In this document: positions 48,738 through 60,749 of the stretch, piece after piece | How positions within the stretch are numbered: position 1 is the first letter of the stretch | Layout of the letters: every line of letters starts with the position of its first letter | Assembly (NCBI GenBank): GCA_002914805.1 | Contig: JXTB01000052.1 | Location: 553,096 to 617,095 of the forward strand | Direction of reading: 5' to 3' | Source of the DNA: Parasponia andersonii | Taxonomy: Eukaryota; Streptophyta; Magnoliopsida; Rosales; Cannabaceae | DNA: 64,000 nt | Notes under the pieces: model-generated | Told to the model about the DNA's origin: nothing | The model's input: only the letters and a program-made list of their open reading frames with translations | Database searches by the model: none | Translations under genes and position numbers: made by a program

Positions 48738-50665
48738 GAGTGGCAAATTTATACAGATGTTTTCTTGTCCGCTGTATTTGGGAAGATGAATTTGTTTATT
48801 CTTGTTCCTTTTACCTTTGAATGTATTTTTTTTGTATTAGTGTATCAAGCTTCTTGTAGAGTTTGCCTAAATAGTGAAAGATATATCAGTTCAGGAAGTT
48901 ATAGGCAACATATTTCCCCGTTCCCAAAAGTTCAAAGGAATTTGAAAAAAAAAAAAAAAAAGAAAAAAAGTAATCCATGCCCGTTGTAAATTAACTAGTT
49001 CTTCATAATATATGATTGTTGAGTATTGTACTGATATCAGACAAATTTGTAACACTGCTAACACTAAGCACAGTGGAGATATGCACAACATTAGAAGAGA
49101 GCCCCAAAGCCAAAAGATGACTGGGATTACCCTTCTATATTACTATTTTTTACTCTTCTTTATTACTATTTTTTAAATGCATATGAATACTACACAGTTG
49201 TCTATTTTGAGTTAGAGAAAAAAGGTGAATTTGTGTGGAAATGGTTAGGTTGGCGCTATGGCCCTACGAAGGACAATTAGTTGGGAGATGGTTTCCGATT
49301 CCATATGGTGTTAGATCATGTGGGATTACGAGTTAGGCATGTGGCTTTGACTTGTCAATTCTCCCATCAACAAAATCTCTGTCGTTTACTTGGACCATTC
49401 GTTTATCCACATACCAACAAAATGTTAGAGAATCCCATCCCTCGTTTTACTCTGTTTTCTTGTCTTGTTTTCGTTGGGTTCAAGGATATTGATCGTTGAA
49501 CATTGTTTGATTCCTCTTACTATATTCATTTGACTTGTTTTATTTGTATGTATGTGTATATATATATAGATGTATAAATTGACATATTGGTTAACAAACT
49601 CCACCTCACTATTCGTGGCCATTGGTTTTCAGCTTTTCCCTCTAGATTTTGATGTTCGTATTTGGATTGGATTATTAGAAGGCATCTTATGAGTACCGAC
49701 ACTTTCATTTTCAAGATGAGCGAGGCCTCTTGAATAGACTAGGCAGTAGGCATAAGGGGACAAAGAGCAAAGGGGAAAATGATTCAAGACTATACTTACT
49801 ATATTGAAAAGAAATTTCACCACCCTATAGCGTACCCAATATTCAACTAATTGGCTATATAAGCTGATGATTGGGCAATTGAGACGAGACTTGTTACATT
49901 CAGAAAAGGACGTGAACCGCAGGTAAATTTAGTTTGGTGCGGTTGGCCCCTCTGATTCGGCCTGAGTTTTTTCAGACTCAAGGATTTAAGAAAATGCAGC
50001 TAATATGGTCACGTAGAAATGTTAGCACGTACTGCTGCTCATTATAAATAGCGACAAATTGTACTCATTTCTACAGTCGAGTGGTTTTACTGAATAATTA
50101 TTTGCTTATCAGTGCACAGCTAGAGTAAATAACATTCTCTGTCTCTCCTTATAAATAAAGTGTCTCAATTCTTCTCTCTTTTTTAAATCAATACGTATAG
50201 CATGCGAATTATCGTCATTAATTTCAATATTTATAACATGTGAGTTATTGTCTCGTCATTAATTTTAATACTTATAGCATGTAAGTTATCGTTATTTAAT
50301 TAGTAATTAAAATTTACTACAATTAAATTTAATAACACTCGCTAATCGAAGGATGAAAACTCGCAAAATCTATTTACCAGTATTAAAATTTAGTGCAATA
50401 TTAGAATCCTTGGCATCGTCTGAAATAAATAAAAAAATGCACCCTATAACCCACAAAGTGCACCTGAACGTGATTGAATGATTTGGGCTTTTGTTAGTTA
50501 ATGACGAGTAGCCTTGGGATTGTGGAAAATGTGGTGGGCCAAGCTAGTATGCGGGCTGAGAGCCCAGAATGATTTGTATTGCTTGTGGGCTCCTATGAAG
50601 GGTGTCGACTCGTGGGCTTCTTTGGTCGGCTTAATTAGGCTCAACCTAGAGAAAATGACATGAAT
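48738..50665. other. 3' flank and intergenic DNA
   Basis: The first ~250 bases probably include the 3' untranslated region of the preceding gene; an A-rich run lies at 48944-48968. Beyond that I see no gene or clear repeat, apart from a short TA run near 49558-49568. Confidence 0.5.
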
Positions 50666-50669
50666 AGAA

Positions 50670-50862
50670 CTCGGTTGGGCCAAAAATTATTTTTTTTCGC
50701 ACTTTTTTAAAAATAACAATTTTAAGAGTGTGAAAGACTTCTTGACCAAAAATTCCTACGGTCAAGAGCTTCTTTACAATTAAAAAAAAAACACTCCTAA
50801 AAGTATCATTACGAGAAAAAGCACAAAAATAGTCATTTTGGCCCAAATTAGTCCAACCGATG
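50670..50862. mobile_element. Possible short fold-back element
   Basis: CGGTTGGGCCAAAAATTATTTTT at the left and, inverted, TTTGGGCCAAAATGACTATTTTTGTGC near the right end are similar over about 35 bases. The outer right flank again reads CGGTTGGAC when inverted. This suggests a ~190-bp MITE, but the arms are imperfect and no target duplication is clear. Confidence 0.4.
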
Positions 50863-51293
50863 CCCTTTTCTCTTTCACATAAACGATTCAAACTTTTCGA
50901 CTTCTTAGTCTACATTTTTTTTTTCTCTTTTCTTTTGTGGGAATAACCTTGACAAACGAAGAGTATAAGTTACCTGTACGAAGTGCAAAATATTGCGAAT
51001 ATTTGGATACACATTTTTTCCTCCCAAAAGAAGAACATTTAGATGCCTTATAAATTAGTAACATAACAAAATATTATTTTTTTCTGACTGTAGGAAAACA
51101 CAGAGTAATATGTTTGGAAACGTATACAATCGGTTAGAGGTTTTGAGTCCAATCCATGATCAAACACTGGTCTAAGATTCACGGAGATAATTTCACAGTG
51201 TTTCACATCACTGATCATCCTTCATTTTATACATCGCAAATTCCCTCTTCATGCTCTAGTCACGAGCCTCTAAAATAGGATGTGATTTCTTAT

Positions 51294-51399
51294 GATATGT
51301 ATGTTAGAACATAATTAAGGATTGAACATACCTAATACAATCCTAAGATACGTATGTTAGAATATAATTAAGGATTGAACAAACCTAATAGAATCTTAA
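51294..51399 (+). repeat. Tandem pair of 53-bp units
   Basis: GATAYGTATGTTAGAAYATAATTAAGGATTGAACAWACCTAATASAATCYTAA occurs twice head to tail with about six differences. Confidence 0.85.
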
Positions 51400-53070
51400 G
51401 GATCATTCATATCAAATAATCTGGAATTAAGATTGTTGAGATTGCCTAATGTTTATAACTAAAATTGACTGAGGACTTGAACACAATAACGGAATGGATT
51501 TTAGTTTTGAGTGCTTGAGGGTCTAGGATCTTCCATAACCAAAAGTTTGAAGGTTTGCTCAACAGAATTCTCTTATGACTGAGAGAGAATAATGAAATAT
51601 AATTTTTGGCATGGAAATCATAACTAATTTCCTTTATATGGGGAACTGAATTAGATATCTATCAATATTAACCAGATTGTATTACTGCATATTCATATTT
51701 TAATCTGTAGATATTCTTAATCCAACTTAACTAGATCACTAAATGGGATCCATAAGAAAATATTATAGCCACAATATAATTATAATAAACATGTGGAGTA
51801 ATAGGAAATCAATAAATTTCCTAACCATCAACAATTACATAATACTATGTGAACGTATCATGAAGAAAAAAAAATACCTTTTTTTTTTTGTTGAGTCAAA
51901 CATATTCACATTAAGCAGAAAATTGGGTTCTTGTGAAAAATAATTCAATTTAATATAAATATATGTATTTAAATAAGGTGTGTTCCACCTTATCCAATAA
52001 GGATAATTCTTTGTTGACATAATAAGTAAGTGGATATTATGATTTATAATAAGTACGCAATATCCTCACAATGTCAATACATTTTTTTTTTTCATTTTAG
52101 GTATCTAATAATCTAATAAGATTGGACTATCACACAATATGATGGGGAGGAAATAAGGCTGAGTGACACTGTGGTAGTTGATTTTGTATTATTATTTTTA
52201 AAAAATGGCCATAAAAATAATAATTTTTTTTTAGATCCATAAAACTAATACTTTTTGTAGGAAGCAATCACAGTTGTCTATGGACGAGGATTCGCGGGAG
52301 TTACTTTTGTGGACGTGTGAAGTGGAACATACATTCATGAAGCTGCAAAAAAATGATGCATTGTACTCAAATAGTCGGAATGCTGACCATGACTTGATAA
52401 ATCTCAGTGCGATATGGTTCGTAATTCATATCTACTGTGAAACTCCCGGACAGTAACAAATGCCATCCATAAAAATACTCTATGGATGACATAGCTTTAA
52501 TTTATGGAAAAAATTCAACCTTTTAGACATAAAAATATACAATAAATTATATATATATATAGGTACCAATCTAAAAGTAATAAATTTTTTTATACTTAGG
52601 TATCATTTTGACCAATGAAAATTTATTATGTACATTTTTATAGTAAAAATAAAAAAAAAATAACATTTATGATGTACGTCTTTTAGTATATCTCATTATA
52701 GTCGTTAGATTACTATTAGATGATGATCCAACAATTAAAAAAAACTACTGAATTCGCAATCTATATATATACTCGTATATATAAAATATATATTATTATG
52801 TGTATATGTATCATATTTAATTTTTATGTTTGTTAATTGAAAATTATCAAATTTATTTTTATGGTCGATAGCTGTAGATAGCAAAAGCAGTGTTTTTTCC
52901 ACACTGGAGTGTCAGTTGAACAAACTCGAGCGATCAAGTCAAAGACAATTGATGGAAAAAGTATAATGAAAGTAGAATAAAAAGAATGGTTAATAAGAAA
53001 TATTGAAAGACTAATGGGTTGGTATGGCTTGAGAGCCCGAGTGAAATCTAAGAGCCTTAGATTACTGAGT
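51400..53070. other. Intergenic DNA, no gene supported
   Basis: AT-rich; small open frames (for example 52274-52456) show no recognisable similarity. A TA microsatellite lies near 52548-52560 and TA-rich sequence near 52762-52815. Confidence 0.5.
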
Positions 53071-53075
53071 GTCAT

Positions 53076-53887
53076 TGTTGGTACAGTTTTTACTAGCTGT
53101 CTACGTGTATTCAAACTGCTGATGTTGTACCTACCAACTATCCACGTATCCTTGCTAACCCAGAGTGCTTTTGACTTCAAGTCAGATCGGAAAGACGGAG
53201 ATGGTTACCTGCAAAGACTCTCTGATGTTTAAGTCAGATATTTACCTCTGAGATTAAGTAGCAAAGATAGTTTTTCTCTTGCTTATAAATTTTTATATAT
53301 CTCTCTATATCAATCTCTATCTCCTCATCAGGGGGACGCATGACTTATATATATATATATATAGTCTTAGAACTGAGAACCCTCTGGCTCTCAATCCTAG
53401 GATCGAGTACTTTTTCTCATCATGACTTACTCTAGAAATTACGGGTCGTGGTTACCGTAATTTCCTTTGCATCGTCGTGACCTATTTTTCGCCGTCCCTT
53501 ATAGCTCGAGCCTGGCAGGGGCGAGACTTTGACAAACCGCCATCCTGTCAGGACGGTCTGCCCAATGCGCACACCTACCCAGGATTGTATTAAATGCTCT
53601 GTCTGGGTCTGGAGTAGCACGCTACCGCCAATGATCTTCTGGCGGAAGACTCTCGAGACTCCTGACCCCCAGCTATCGAGGTAAGAATTAGACTGGGCCG
53701 AACTCATCCAGGGTCTGGGATAGATTTGGCCCTGGCCTCCGACAACCTACGGGCCCATACGGTATCACGTGCGACTCACGTGGCTTTTAAGCAGTCATTC
53801 TGGACACGTATCGGATGGTGTGCTCCCTGCTACCTATTCCGTCACTTAACCGTCCACGTGGTACATGATCTAAGAGCGGGCCCTACA
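53076..53887 (-). repeat. Solo Tat-family gypsy LTR
   Basis: On the minus strand it runs from TGTAGGGCCC to ...GTACCAACA and aligns throughout with the 5' LTR at 16959-17752. A perfect 5-bp duplication GTCAT flanks it (53071-53075 and 53888-53892), and no internal sequence is attached, so it is a solo LTR. It shows that TG...CA is the ancestral end of the family; the other element has ...ATA. Confidence 0.93.
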
Positions 53888-54192
53888 GTCATGATCATAG
53901 AGAGTGAATCTAAGTACTCAATCAATCGTGTCCCGCCTTGTTAGGCTGGAAGGATACCTATAAAGTCGACAAACAATTGTCAACCACTTCTCTCTCCTTC
54001 GGTTGAGAGGAGTCTAAAAAATCTCACTTATTTAGGAAGGGAACCTCCTTTTGAATGGTTGTGAGTGTTCATATATCCAACTCTTCTCATGGGTTAGTTG
54101 GAGATGTGTTTTTATTTTTGTTAGCTGTTTGAAACTAGGGTAGGATCACCCTAACTGGTGGTGTAGCTGCTCTTTTTCTTTAGGAGTCTTAG

Positions 54193-54402
54193 TATCAAGC
54201 TGACTCTAATCCTTTTAGAATCTAAGGAACTCCCATGAGATCAGCTTTGACTAAGTCTTAGGAGTTTTGACTGATGAATAAGTAGAAGGTTTGTTGGTAT
54301 CAAGCTGACTCTAATCCTTTTAGAATCTAAGGAACTCCCATGAGATCAGCTTTGACTAAGTCTTAGGAGTTTTGACTAATGAACAAGTAGAAGGTTTGTT
54401 CC
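54193..54402 (+). repeat. Tandem duplication of a 105-bp unit, nearly identical
   Basis: TATCAAGCTGACTCTAATCC starts at 54193 and again at 54298. The copies match over 105 bases except for a few changes near the right end (GACTGATGAATAAG against GACTAATGAACAAG). Near identity implies a recent event or gene conversion. The surrounding 53893-54890 block is repeat-like but unclassified. Confidence 0.9.
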
Positions 54403-54892
54403 TTCCTTGGCTAGAGATTGTGATGGATCTCTCAGGAAGTTTGACTGGGAGACAGATGGCAAGGTTATTCCATTTACTTCGGATGCATTGCCAGATGGTG
54501 AAGTGGCTGGTAAGAGGTAAGTGCATTTCATTTCGATTGAGTCTTGGTCAACTGGGATAGTTCATGATGACCTGTGTATAACTATCAACTATTAAATTGT
54601 AGTAAGTCTAACCCGATTGTGAGTTAGACTTGGCTTGATCCATGTCAAAGTAATGGTTCCTTACATAGACTCTAAGTGGTTGGATCTTATATTGAACCAC
54701 TTTAGTAATCTATCACCATACTTTTACTAAGGTCCAAATTTCAACTCGATATTTGTAAGGCAAGTCCGATAATTTGCATCTCTTGTATACATATGAGAGA
54801 GTATATGGTAGTCATTCTTATCACTATCTAAGACATGAGCTTATATATGCCATTAGGACTAAGATTCTCCCATCAATGTGGGACGTAAACTT

Positions 54893-54894
<2 letters not shown>

Positions 54895-54955
<61 letters not shown>
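54895..54955 (+). repeat. 61-base poly-T run
   Basis: An uninterrupted run of 61 T follows repeat-like DNA ending CAATGTGGGACGTAAAC. It could be the poly-A tail of a minus-strand retroposon lying to the right, an expanded homopolymer, or an assembly effect. I see no retroposon body in the AT-rich DNA to its right. Confidence 0.8.
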
Positions 54956-55780
54956 CTAATTTTAATGGTGTACTTTTAAGCAACAATTTCTCATTTATCT
55001 ATGTACTATTTTGAGTTTGTAAATATACGAAATCAATATCATCGCGGAGGAAAACAAGAATTAGCTACAACTTTTTATCAATAAAATGTGAATTTCACTC
55101 AATTTTTAACTTCAAAATGATTCATGAAAATAAAAATTGTAGCACATTTAGACTTTACAATACATTTGGCCTTCCAAGCCCAACCTAAGCGAAGTCCAAT
55201 AACTTAATTCATTTTCTAATAGGATGAAATCTATGCTTTCTCATGGGTGGAAAAAAAAATAGTCGTGTTTTTTTTTTTTTTAAGATGAAACTAGTTATGC
55301 CTTTTCTTTTTTAAAATTGGTTACCAAACAATTTATTAAATTTGCAAAATTAGAAATGTAAACACTTTTAGTTGTAAACTTACGTGATAATTATAAAAAA
55401 AAAACTTGAAATATAATATTTCTATAATTTTAGTTATATATTTTAGTTTGTGTAAAAATAATACTTCTAATATTTTAAATATTTATAATTTTTTTACATT
55501 TTATTTTTCCTAACCATTTTGAGTTATTTCGACAGATTTTTTGTATTAATTAATAAAAATAAAATATCTTTAATTCAAATAATATATTTAATAATAAATT
55601 TATTAGTCAATTTATATAAAAGACAAATTTATAAAAATTTATAATAATATATAAAATTTTGTACAAATTAAAAGATTAAATTTTTGCTCGTATATATGTA
55701 TCAAAATCTATTTTGTACTGTCACGTACGTCTGGGGGGGGGAAATAAAAAAGTTGTATCCCTTATCGGTTATGGCGAGGT
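54956..55780. other. AT-rich intergenic DNA
   Basis: Very AT-rich with no coding similarity. A G8 run (55733-55740) lies at its right end, where the sequence becomes more G+C-rich toward the B3 gene promoter. Confidence 0.5.
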
Positions 55781-55789
55781 TAATTACAT

Positions 55790-55960
55790 GTGGCGATGTC
55801 AGATTCTATACACTCCAACTCTCACGCGGCATAGATCGCGTGTCAACATAGTCGACGGAGTTTGTCTGCGTGTCGAGAAAAACTGAAGATAACCTACAGA
55901 ACGTGTAAACACGCGCCTTGTAAATAACGGCGAGAAGCAATCCAGTAAGTGAGCCCCGAC
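55790..55960 (+). promoter_or_regulatory. GC-richer block with CGCG-type motifs upstream of the B3 gene
   Basis: Within very AT-rich surroundings this ~170-base block holds several CGCG cores (ACGCGG near 55824, TCGCGTG near 55836, ACGCGCC near 55912) and ACGTG-like words, 270-440 bases upstream of the B3 gene start. CGCG elements are known binding sites of calmodulin-binding transcription activators in plants; a regulatory role here is an inference. Confidence 0.35.
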
Positions 55961-56232
55961 TGAGGATATAAGCGATAGTTTCCAAAAACCAGCTACGCTT
56001 ATAAAATTGTCGCTTTAATTTCCAAAAAAAAAAAAAAAAAGAAAATAGAAAAAATGGAAAATCAAATCTACGGTTTCCAGTTTTGATCGTCATCTTAATT
56101 TTTTTTTTTTTGGGTCGAAAAATAGTTTCTTTCCCATGTAATTCCCAGGAAAATGTTTTTGGTTACTTAGAAAATTGATTTGAAAATCAGTTCATTCGAG
56201 TGATCATTTCAATAGAGAGAGAAGCTCTGAAG

Positions 56233-59200
56233 ATGGCGAGTGGTAGAAGAAGGCCTCACTTCTTTGCGTTTTATTCCGCTAATCTAAGCGCAGAACGACT
56301 GGTAATTTATTTCTTCTCCATAATATTTGGTTCTTTAATCCTTGTTCGGATTTTTCTTGCCTTGGTTTTGTTTATTATTTTATTTTTCGCTGCCTATTTT
56401 GTTTTAGCCATTGTGTATTGGAAGAAATTAGGGTTAGCGGGAACTTCTGGCTAAGACTGTACGGTCAAAAGAGTTGATAGCATAGAGTTAGAACTTAGAG
56501 CTTTATATTTATTATCAAATTTTTATTTTCAAGGACCTTTTAGTTTTGGGATCAAAGAGGATTATGCAAGCAAAAGCTTTGGTTTTTCAATTTTTTTTTA
56601 TTAAATGAAATTTGTGGAATTGATGGTGCCAAAGCCTAAAACAACCCCTTGTTCCTTTCGTCCCTGAAAAACCAAAACTAGCACCCACATTCTGAATTCT
56701 TGTCCCCAGAAAGCTACATTGGAAGTGATGGACTACCCTTTAAGCATTGCCGCACTGTGTGTAGTGGACTGAATGTTTTGCTAGGATATAGTGTTCTTAG
56801 GACTTCATATGTGCTAACTGTTGTTGGGTTTTCTTCGAATTTCGCTTTTATGAAAGGAGACGTTACTATGGCTTATCAGTATTTTGGTGGAATACCTGTT
56901 GCATTGTTGGAGGGTGACACATTGCAATCTATCGCAGAAAATTCCTAGTAAATTTGTGAGACACATGGAAGGCAGATCATCTGGTTTAGTTACATTAGAG
57001 GGTCCTAGCGGCAAGACATGGCAGGTTGACTTGCTTCAACAGAATGAAGATTTATTCCTTCGTCATGGATGGCCTGTATTTGTGAGAGATAATTACGTAG
57101 AATGTGGTGACTTTTTGATCTTCAGATATGATGGTGAGTTGCATTTCACTGTGCAAGTTTTTGATCAAAGTGCTTGTGAGAAAGAGGCAGCATTTCATTC
57201 TGAATGCAGTCAGGATATCTGTGATAAAAATTTCGGGCAGAAAAGAGCAAGGGAAGATGGTATGTCCTCTTCGGATAAAATTGTCGAAGGTGTCCTAAAG
57301 AAAATGAGAGAGAGTTCTTCTGAACTCGGTTCACAACAGATACACAGGAACCAGGAAGCAATGTTAGATCAATGTCGTGAGAAAGGATGCCATTTTGAGG
57401 GGACTAAACATTGTGAAGTAGCGAATTTCTCCAAGGAGACTCAGCTATATGGAAATTCGCCAAAGAGTTACGCCGTGAGATCCCAATCAGAAATTTGCAA
57501 CGAAAAGCCAGGTAAGATAGCTGAACGCTCTCTTTGAGTTTTCAGATAAGATTATGAGAAACTGATTTTTGCAGCAGAGATGTACCATAAACAATGTGCT
57601 GCTATTTTGCATTTAGAACGAGTAAGAGTAGACATTCTCTTTTTTGAGTTAAATGATGCATGATCTAAGTTTTGGTATGCACTTATATATGTGTGCACAT
57701 GATTACCCTATAGCTTAAACTCTTTAACAATCAAACAATGGGAAATGTTCTTAGCTTAGAACTCTTTAGCAATGTGAAAAAGAATTTCATGAATAATTAA
57801 TGTTTTTTATTTTTTATTCAATTATAAAACAAAAGAAGAAAAGATGTGTGCTTTTGAGCACGTAACCATGAACTGGACAAGATCAGATACAGCTTGAAAT
57901 GATAAATTCTTTATTGCGGCTTTAGATATTGTTCTATTCAAAGCAAAGGCACTGCAGAGTTTAAGTGGAGACAAATTTAACGCGAATGGTGGAGTCTGTG
58001 TGCAGATGTCCTTAGCACATGAAGTGGTTCAATCATTTACTTCCTGTTATCCTTATTTCGTGAGAATAATGAAAAGCTTCAACGTCAGTGGTTCATATAC
58101 TCTGGTGAGTTTTCCCTTTGTTTTATTCTCTTTTAGTTTTATGAGTGGAAATTTTAGTTAGTTGCATCTCTGTTAACTCAAACTATTCCGCAGAACATAC
58201 CTTATCAATTTTCAATGGCACATCTTCCAAATTGCAAGGTGAAGATTGTACTTCAGAATTTGAATGGACAATGCTGGACAGTGAATTCTGTACCATCTAC
58301 TAGAGTTCATACAAGTCATACTCTTTGTGGGGGATGGATGGCCTTTGTCCGTTATAATGACATCAAGATTGGAGATATCTGCATTTTTGAACTTGTGGGC
58401 GAGTGTGAATTTCGTGTGCACATTCTTGGAGTTGGAAATGAAGGGGTTGACTGCCAAAGTGGAAAAGTTGCTCCTAGCAGGCTAAGCGCTGGGCATGCTG
58501 TGACTTCACACAAGAGTTTCAAAGGTTTGTCAAAGAAGATGAGGGGAAACTCTTCTAAGGTTCACTCTAAAAGCTTAAAAACACTAGATGTGTCCGATAA
58601 AAAAGGTTCAAAGAAGCTTATAGAGGCTGCTTTCCCAAACGATACAAAGAAACGTGGTAGTGTGCCAAAAGCTTTAACTACAGTTGCACTTTGCTCTCAG
58701 TCAAATCCGGCCAATAAAAAGTTGGGTGAGTCCAACTTAAATGCTTGAAACAATGCCTCACAGTACATTGAGTCTGCATGTTATTGCATAATTTGCACAA
58801 TATTGTATAAGTGATTCTGTTCTTCTTGAAAGGTGCAATTTAACTGGACAGTGTATTTTGATATTAGGTTCTTATAATAGCATTTCATAGTATTTAACTC
58901 GTTGAACTTGTTACAAATAAATAATAAATAAAAGAGTTGGCTGTGGCCAGGGTTAAAAGGGTGTAGCAAATGTCTATTACCTTAATATTTTTGACTCGAG
59001 TAGAGTTTTGAACTGTAAATTGGGACAGTTGTTCACAGGTCAAGAGATGTTGAAGATGAACTAGGATCTCAAGCTAGAAGCGATTTAAGAATGATGTTAG
59101 CACTTGACGAAGAGCGAGCAGCTCGATCTTTTTCTTCTTGTTTCCCCAACTTCGTGAAGATCATGAAGAAGTTCAACATTAGCGGTTCTTATACCTTGGT

Positions 59201-59667
59201 GAGTCTTTTGGATCATGGGTGCTCGTTTCCAAATTGTTTTGTTAAGAATTGAGTTTGGAATCGGTTCTTATTTGTTTCTTGGTTAGTAAACTCCTGTTCA
59301 GAAGATAAAAAACTCTCTCTTGTTTCGTGTTATGCAGAAAATTCCATACCAGTTTTCTACGGCGCACCTCCCTAACTATAAAACTGAGATTTTGCTTCGT
59401 AATTTAAAAGGTGAGTGTTGGACTGTGAATTCTGTCCCAGACTCAAAAGGGCGACTCGTGCACACCTTTTGTGGAGGTTGGATGGCCTTTGTTCGTGGAA
59501 ATGATATCAATATCGGAGATATCTGCATTTTTGAATTGGTTGGTAACTATGAAATGCGTGTACATATATCTGGAGTGGGAAAAAGAGGGCATGACCATCA
59601 AGTTGGAGAAGCAACGTCTAATGAACTAGCTCTTATTTCATCAACCAACAATCATCTTTCTTTGTGA
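56233..59667 (+). CDS. REM-type transcription factor with three B3 domains, 7 exons
   Basis: B3 DNA-binding protein of the reproductive-meristem (REM) group, expected in the nucleus. Model: 56233-56301, 56938-57511, 57575-57621, 57958-58104, 58194-58725, 59029-59198, 59338-59667; all introns are GT-AG and the frame holds to a stop, giving 622 aa. Exon 3 is the least certain. B3-1 spans residues 9-102 (PHFFAFYSANLSAERL, IPSKFVRHMEGR, GPSGKTWQVDL, GWPVFVRDN, GDFLIFRYDG). B3-2 spans about 257-359 and B3-3 about 490-594, both with YFVRIMK/NFVKIMK, NISGSYTL, CWTVNSVP, GGWMAFVR and IGDICIFELVG. Linkers are basic and serine-rich. B3-2 and B3-3 are close to each other, so one probably arose by internal duplication. 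Three domains in one chain are usual for REM proteins. Confidence 0.87.
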
Positions 59668-60640
59668 CATGTATGTTCTACCAGTTTTAGCATTATCCTT
59701 TTGGACAAGTATGATAGCAGGTCGCCTTCGTTGGAAATGCATTGTGGTGAGCTTGGCTCTTTGACAATTTTTCTCGTCAAATGTGGGTGCATTTGTCTAA
59801 TTGCCTAAGTTTAGCTTAGTTCCTCCTAACTTGCGGCTTTTGCTTACTAATTTTTCCTTCTAGCGGTCATTCTTGTGGGAGGAGATCACTTCGGTGGACA
59901 TAACTTATGCTGACCTTTACTATGTGCAACTTTCTTTCATGTGATTCAGGTGCATGTTTCTGTATTTTCTGTGCAACTAGCTAGTTATCGGTTGCTGGAT
60001 GGAAGTGGTGGAAGCTTCAACTTCAATCCTAATTTTGAAGAAAAACATTCCTAAAAAATTATTTCTAGAACTCGGTGCTGCTACATAAAGCTGTTTATAG
60101 TTAAGTTTACCCTATAATCTTTGCACAGGATAAGAAGTTAGTACTACTTGCACTACTCATGCATTGTGTTATCCCGGTAATAAGTCCGGTCTTGCTGTAT
60201 TTCCAGTGGTGAAGTTCATTGTTGCTATTGGTGAAGTCAAAAGAAAACAGCAGTGACATGACTTGTACCATTTTGTGTTTGCATTTTAGTGGGTTTTGGG
60301 TTTTAGCAAGTTCTTTTCTTGCAACTTTGTTCATCTAAATCAAGTATGTTAACGCGTCCGATAATACCCTATAAAGTTTGGGACATGGTGAACTTGCTCT
60401 GCATAGGACCTGGACGTTTATTGCCTCGACTGACCTGTGTAATAGAAAGGATATCTGGTATGCGGCGAGGGAAATCAGCTCCCGGTGATGTATTGCATCT
60501 AAGAATAGTTATGGGTGTTACTTTCATTTGCTTGTGGTAGTAATCGAGTATTATGCATCCACTCAAAAGGAGTTGTACCAAAAAATTCTACTCGGCTTCA
60601 AATAGGATAAATTTATACAAGATAACCAATTACCACCCAC
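59668..60640. other. 3' flank of the B3 gene
   Basis: The sequence is less AT-rich than further right and probably includes the 3' untranslated region of the B3 gene. No further coding exon is recognised; the small open frames at 60319-60581 overlap on both strands and show no known domain. Confidence 0.45.
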
Positions 60641-60735
60641 CAATTGTGGTATTGGTCTAAGATTTTTGGGAGTGTGTGAGAGGATAAAGGTTTGAATACT
60701 AATTATCATAAAAATTTTGAAAAAGGAAAAAAAAA
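60641..60735 (+). mobile_element. Probable tRNA-derived SINE
   Basis: The sequence GGTATTGGTCTAAGATTTTTGGGAGTGTGTGAG...GGTTTGAATAC has the layout of the SINEs at 14223 and 39881 (A-box-like start, GTGTGTGAG block, B-box-like GGTTTGAATAC) and ends in an A-rich tail. Flanks CAATTACCACCCAC (60627-60640) and CAATAGCCACCCAC (60736-60749) match at 12 of 14 bases, as an aged target duplication would. Confidence 0.6.
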
Positions 60736-60749
60736 CAATAGCCACCCAC

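Noticed and set aside
54774-54959. Open frame ending in a long phenylalanine run
   Set aside because: The run is the 61-T homopolymer; not coding.
56700-56948. Open frame within the first intron of the B3 gene
   Set aside because: It overlaps a good acceptor site before KIPSKF and matches no protein family; exon 1 plus exon 2 of the B3 domain explains the locus better.
58726-58748. Stop codon at 58746 as the end of the B3 gene
   Set aside because: A strong GGTGAGT donor precedes it, and the downstream exons carry a third B3 domain in frame, so read-through to that stop is less likely than splicing.
59039-59198. Acceptor at CAG before GTCAAGAG for exon 6 of the B3 gene
   Set aside because: It puts the third B3 domain out of frame with the strong donor at 58726. 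The acceptor ten bases upstream (exon from 59029) keeps the frame and was chosen.
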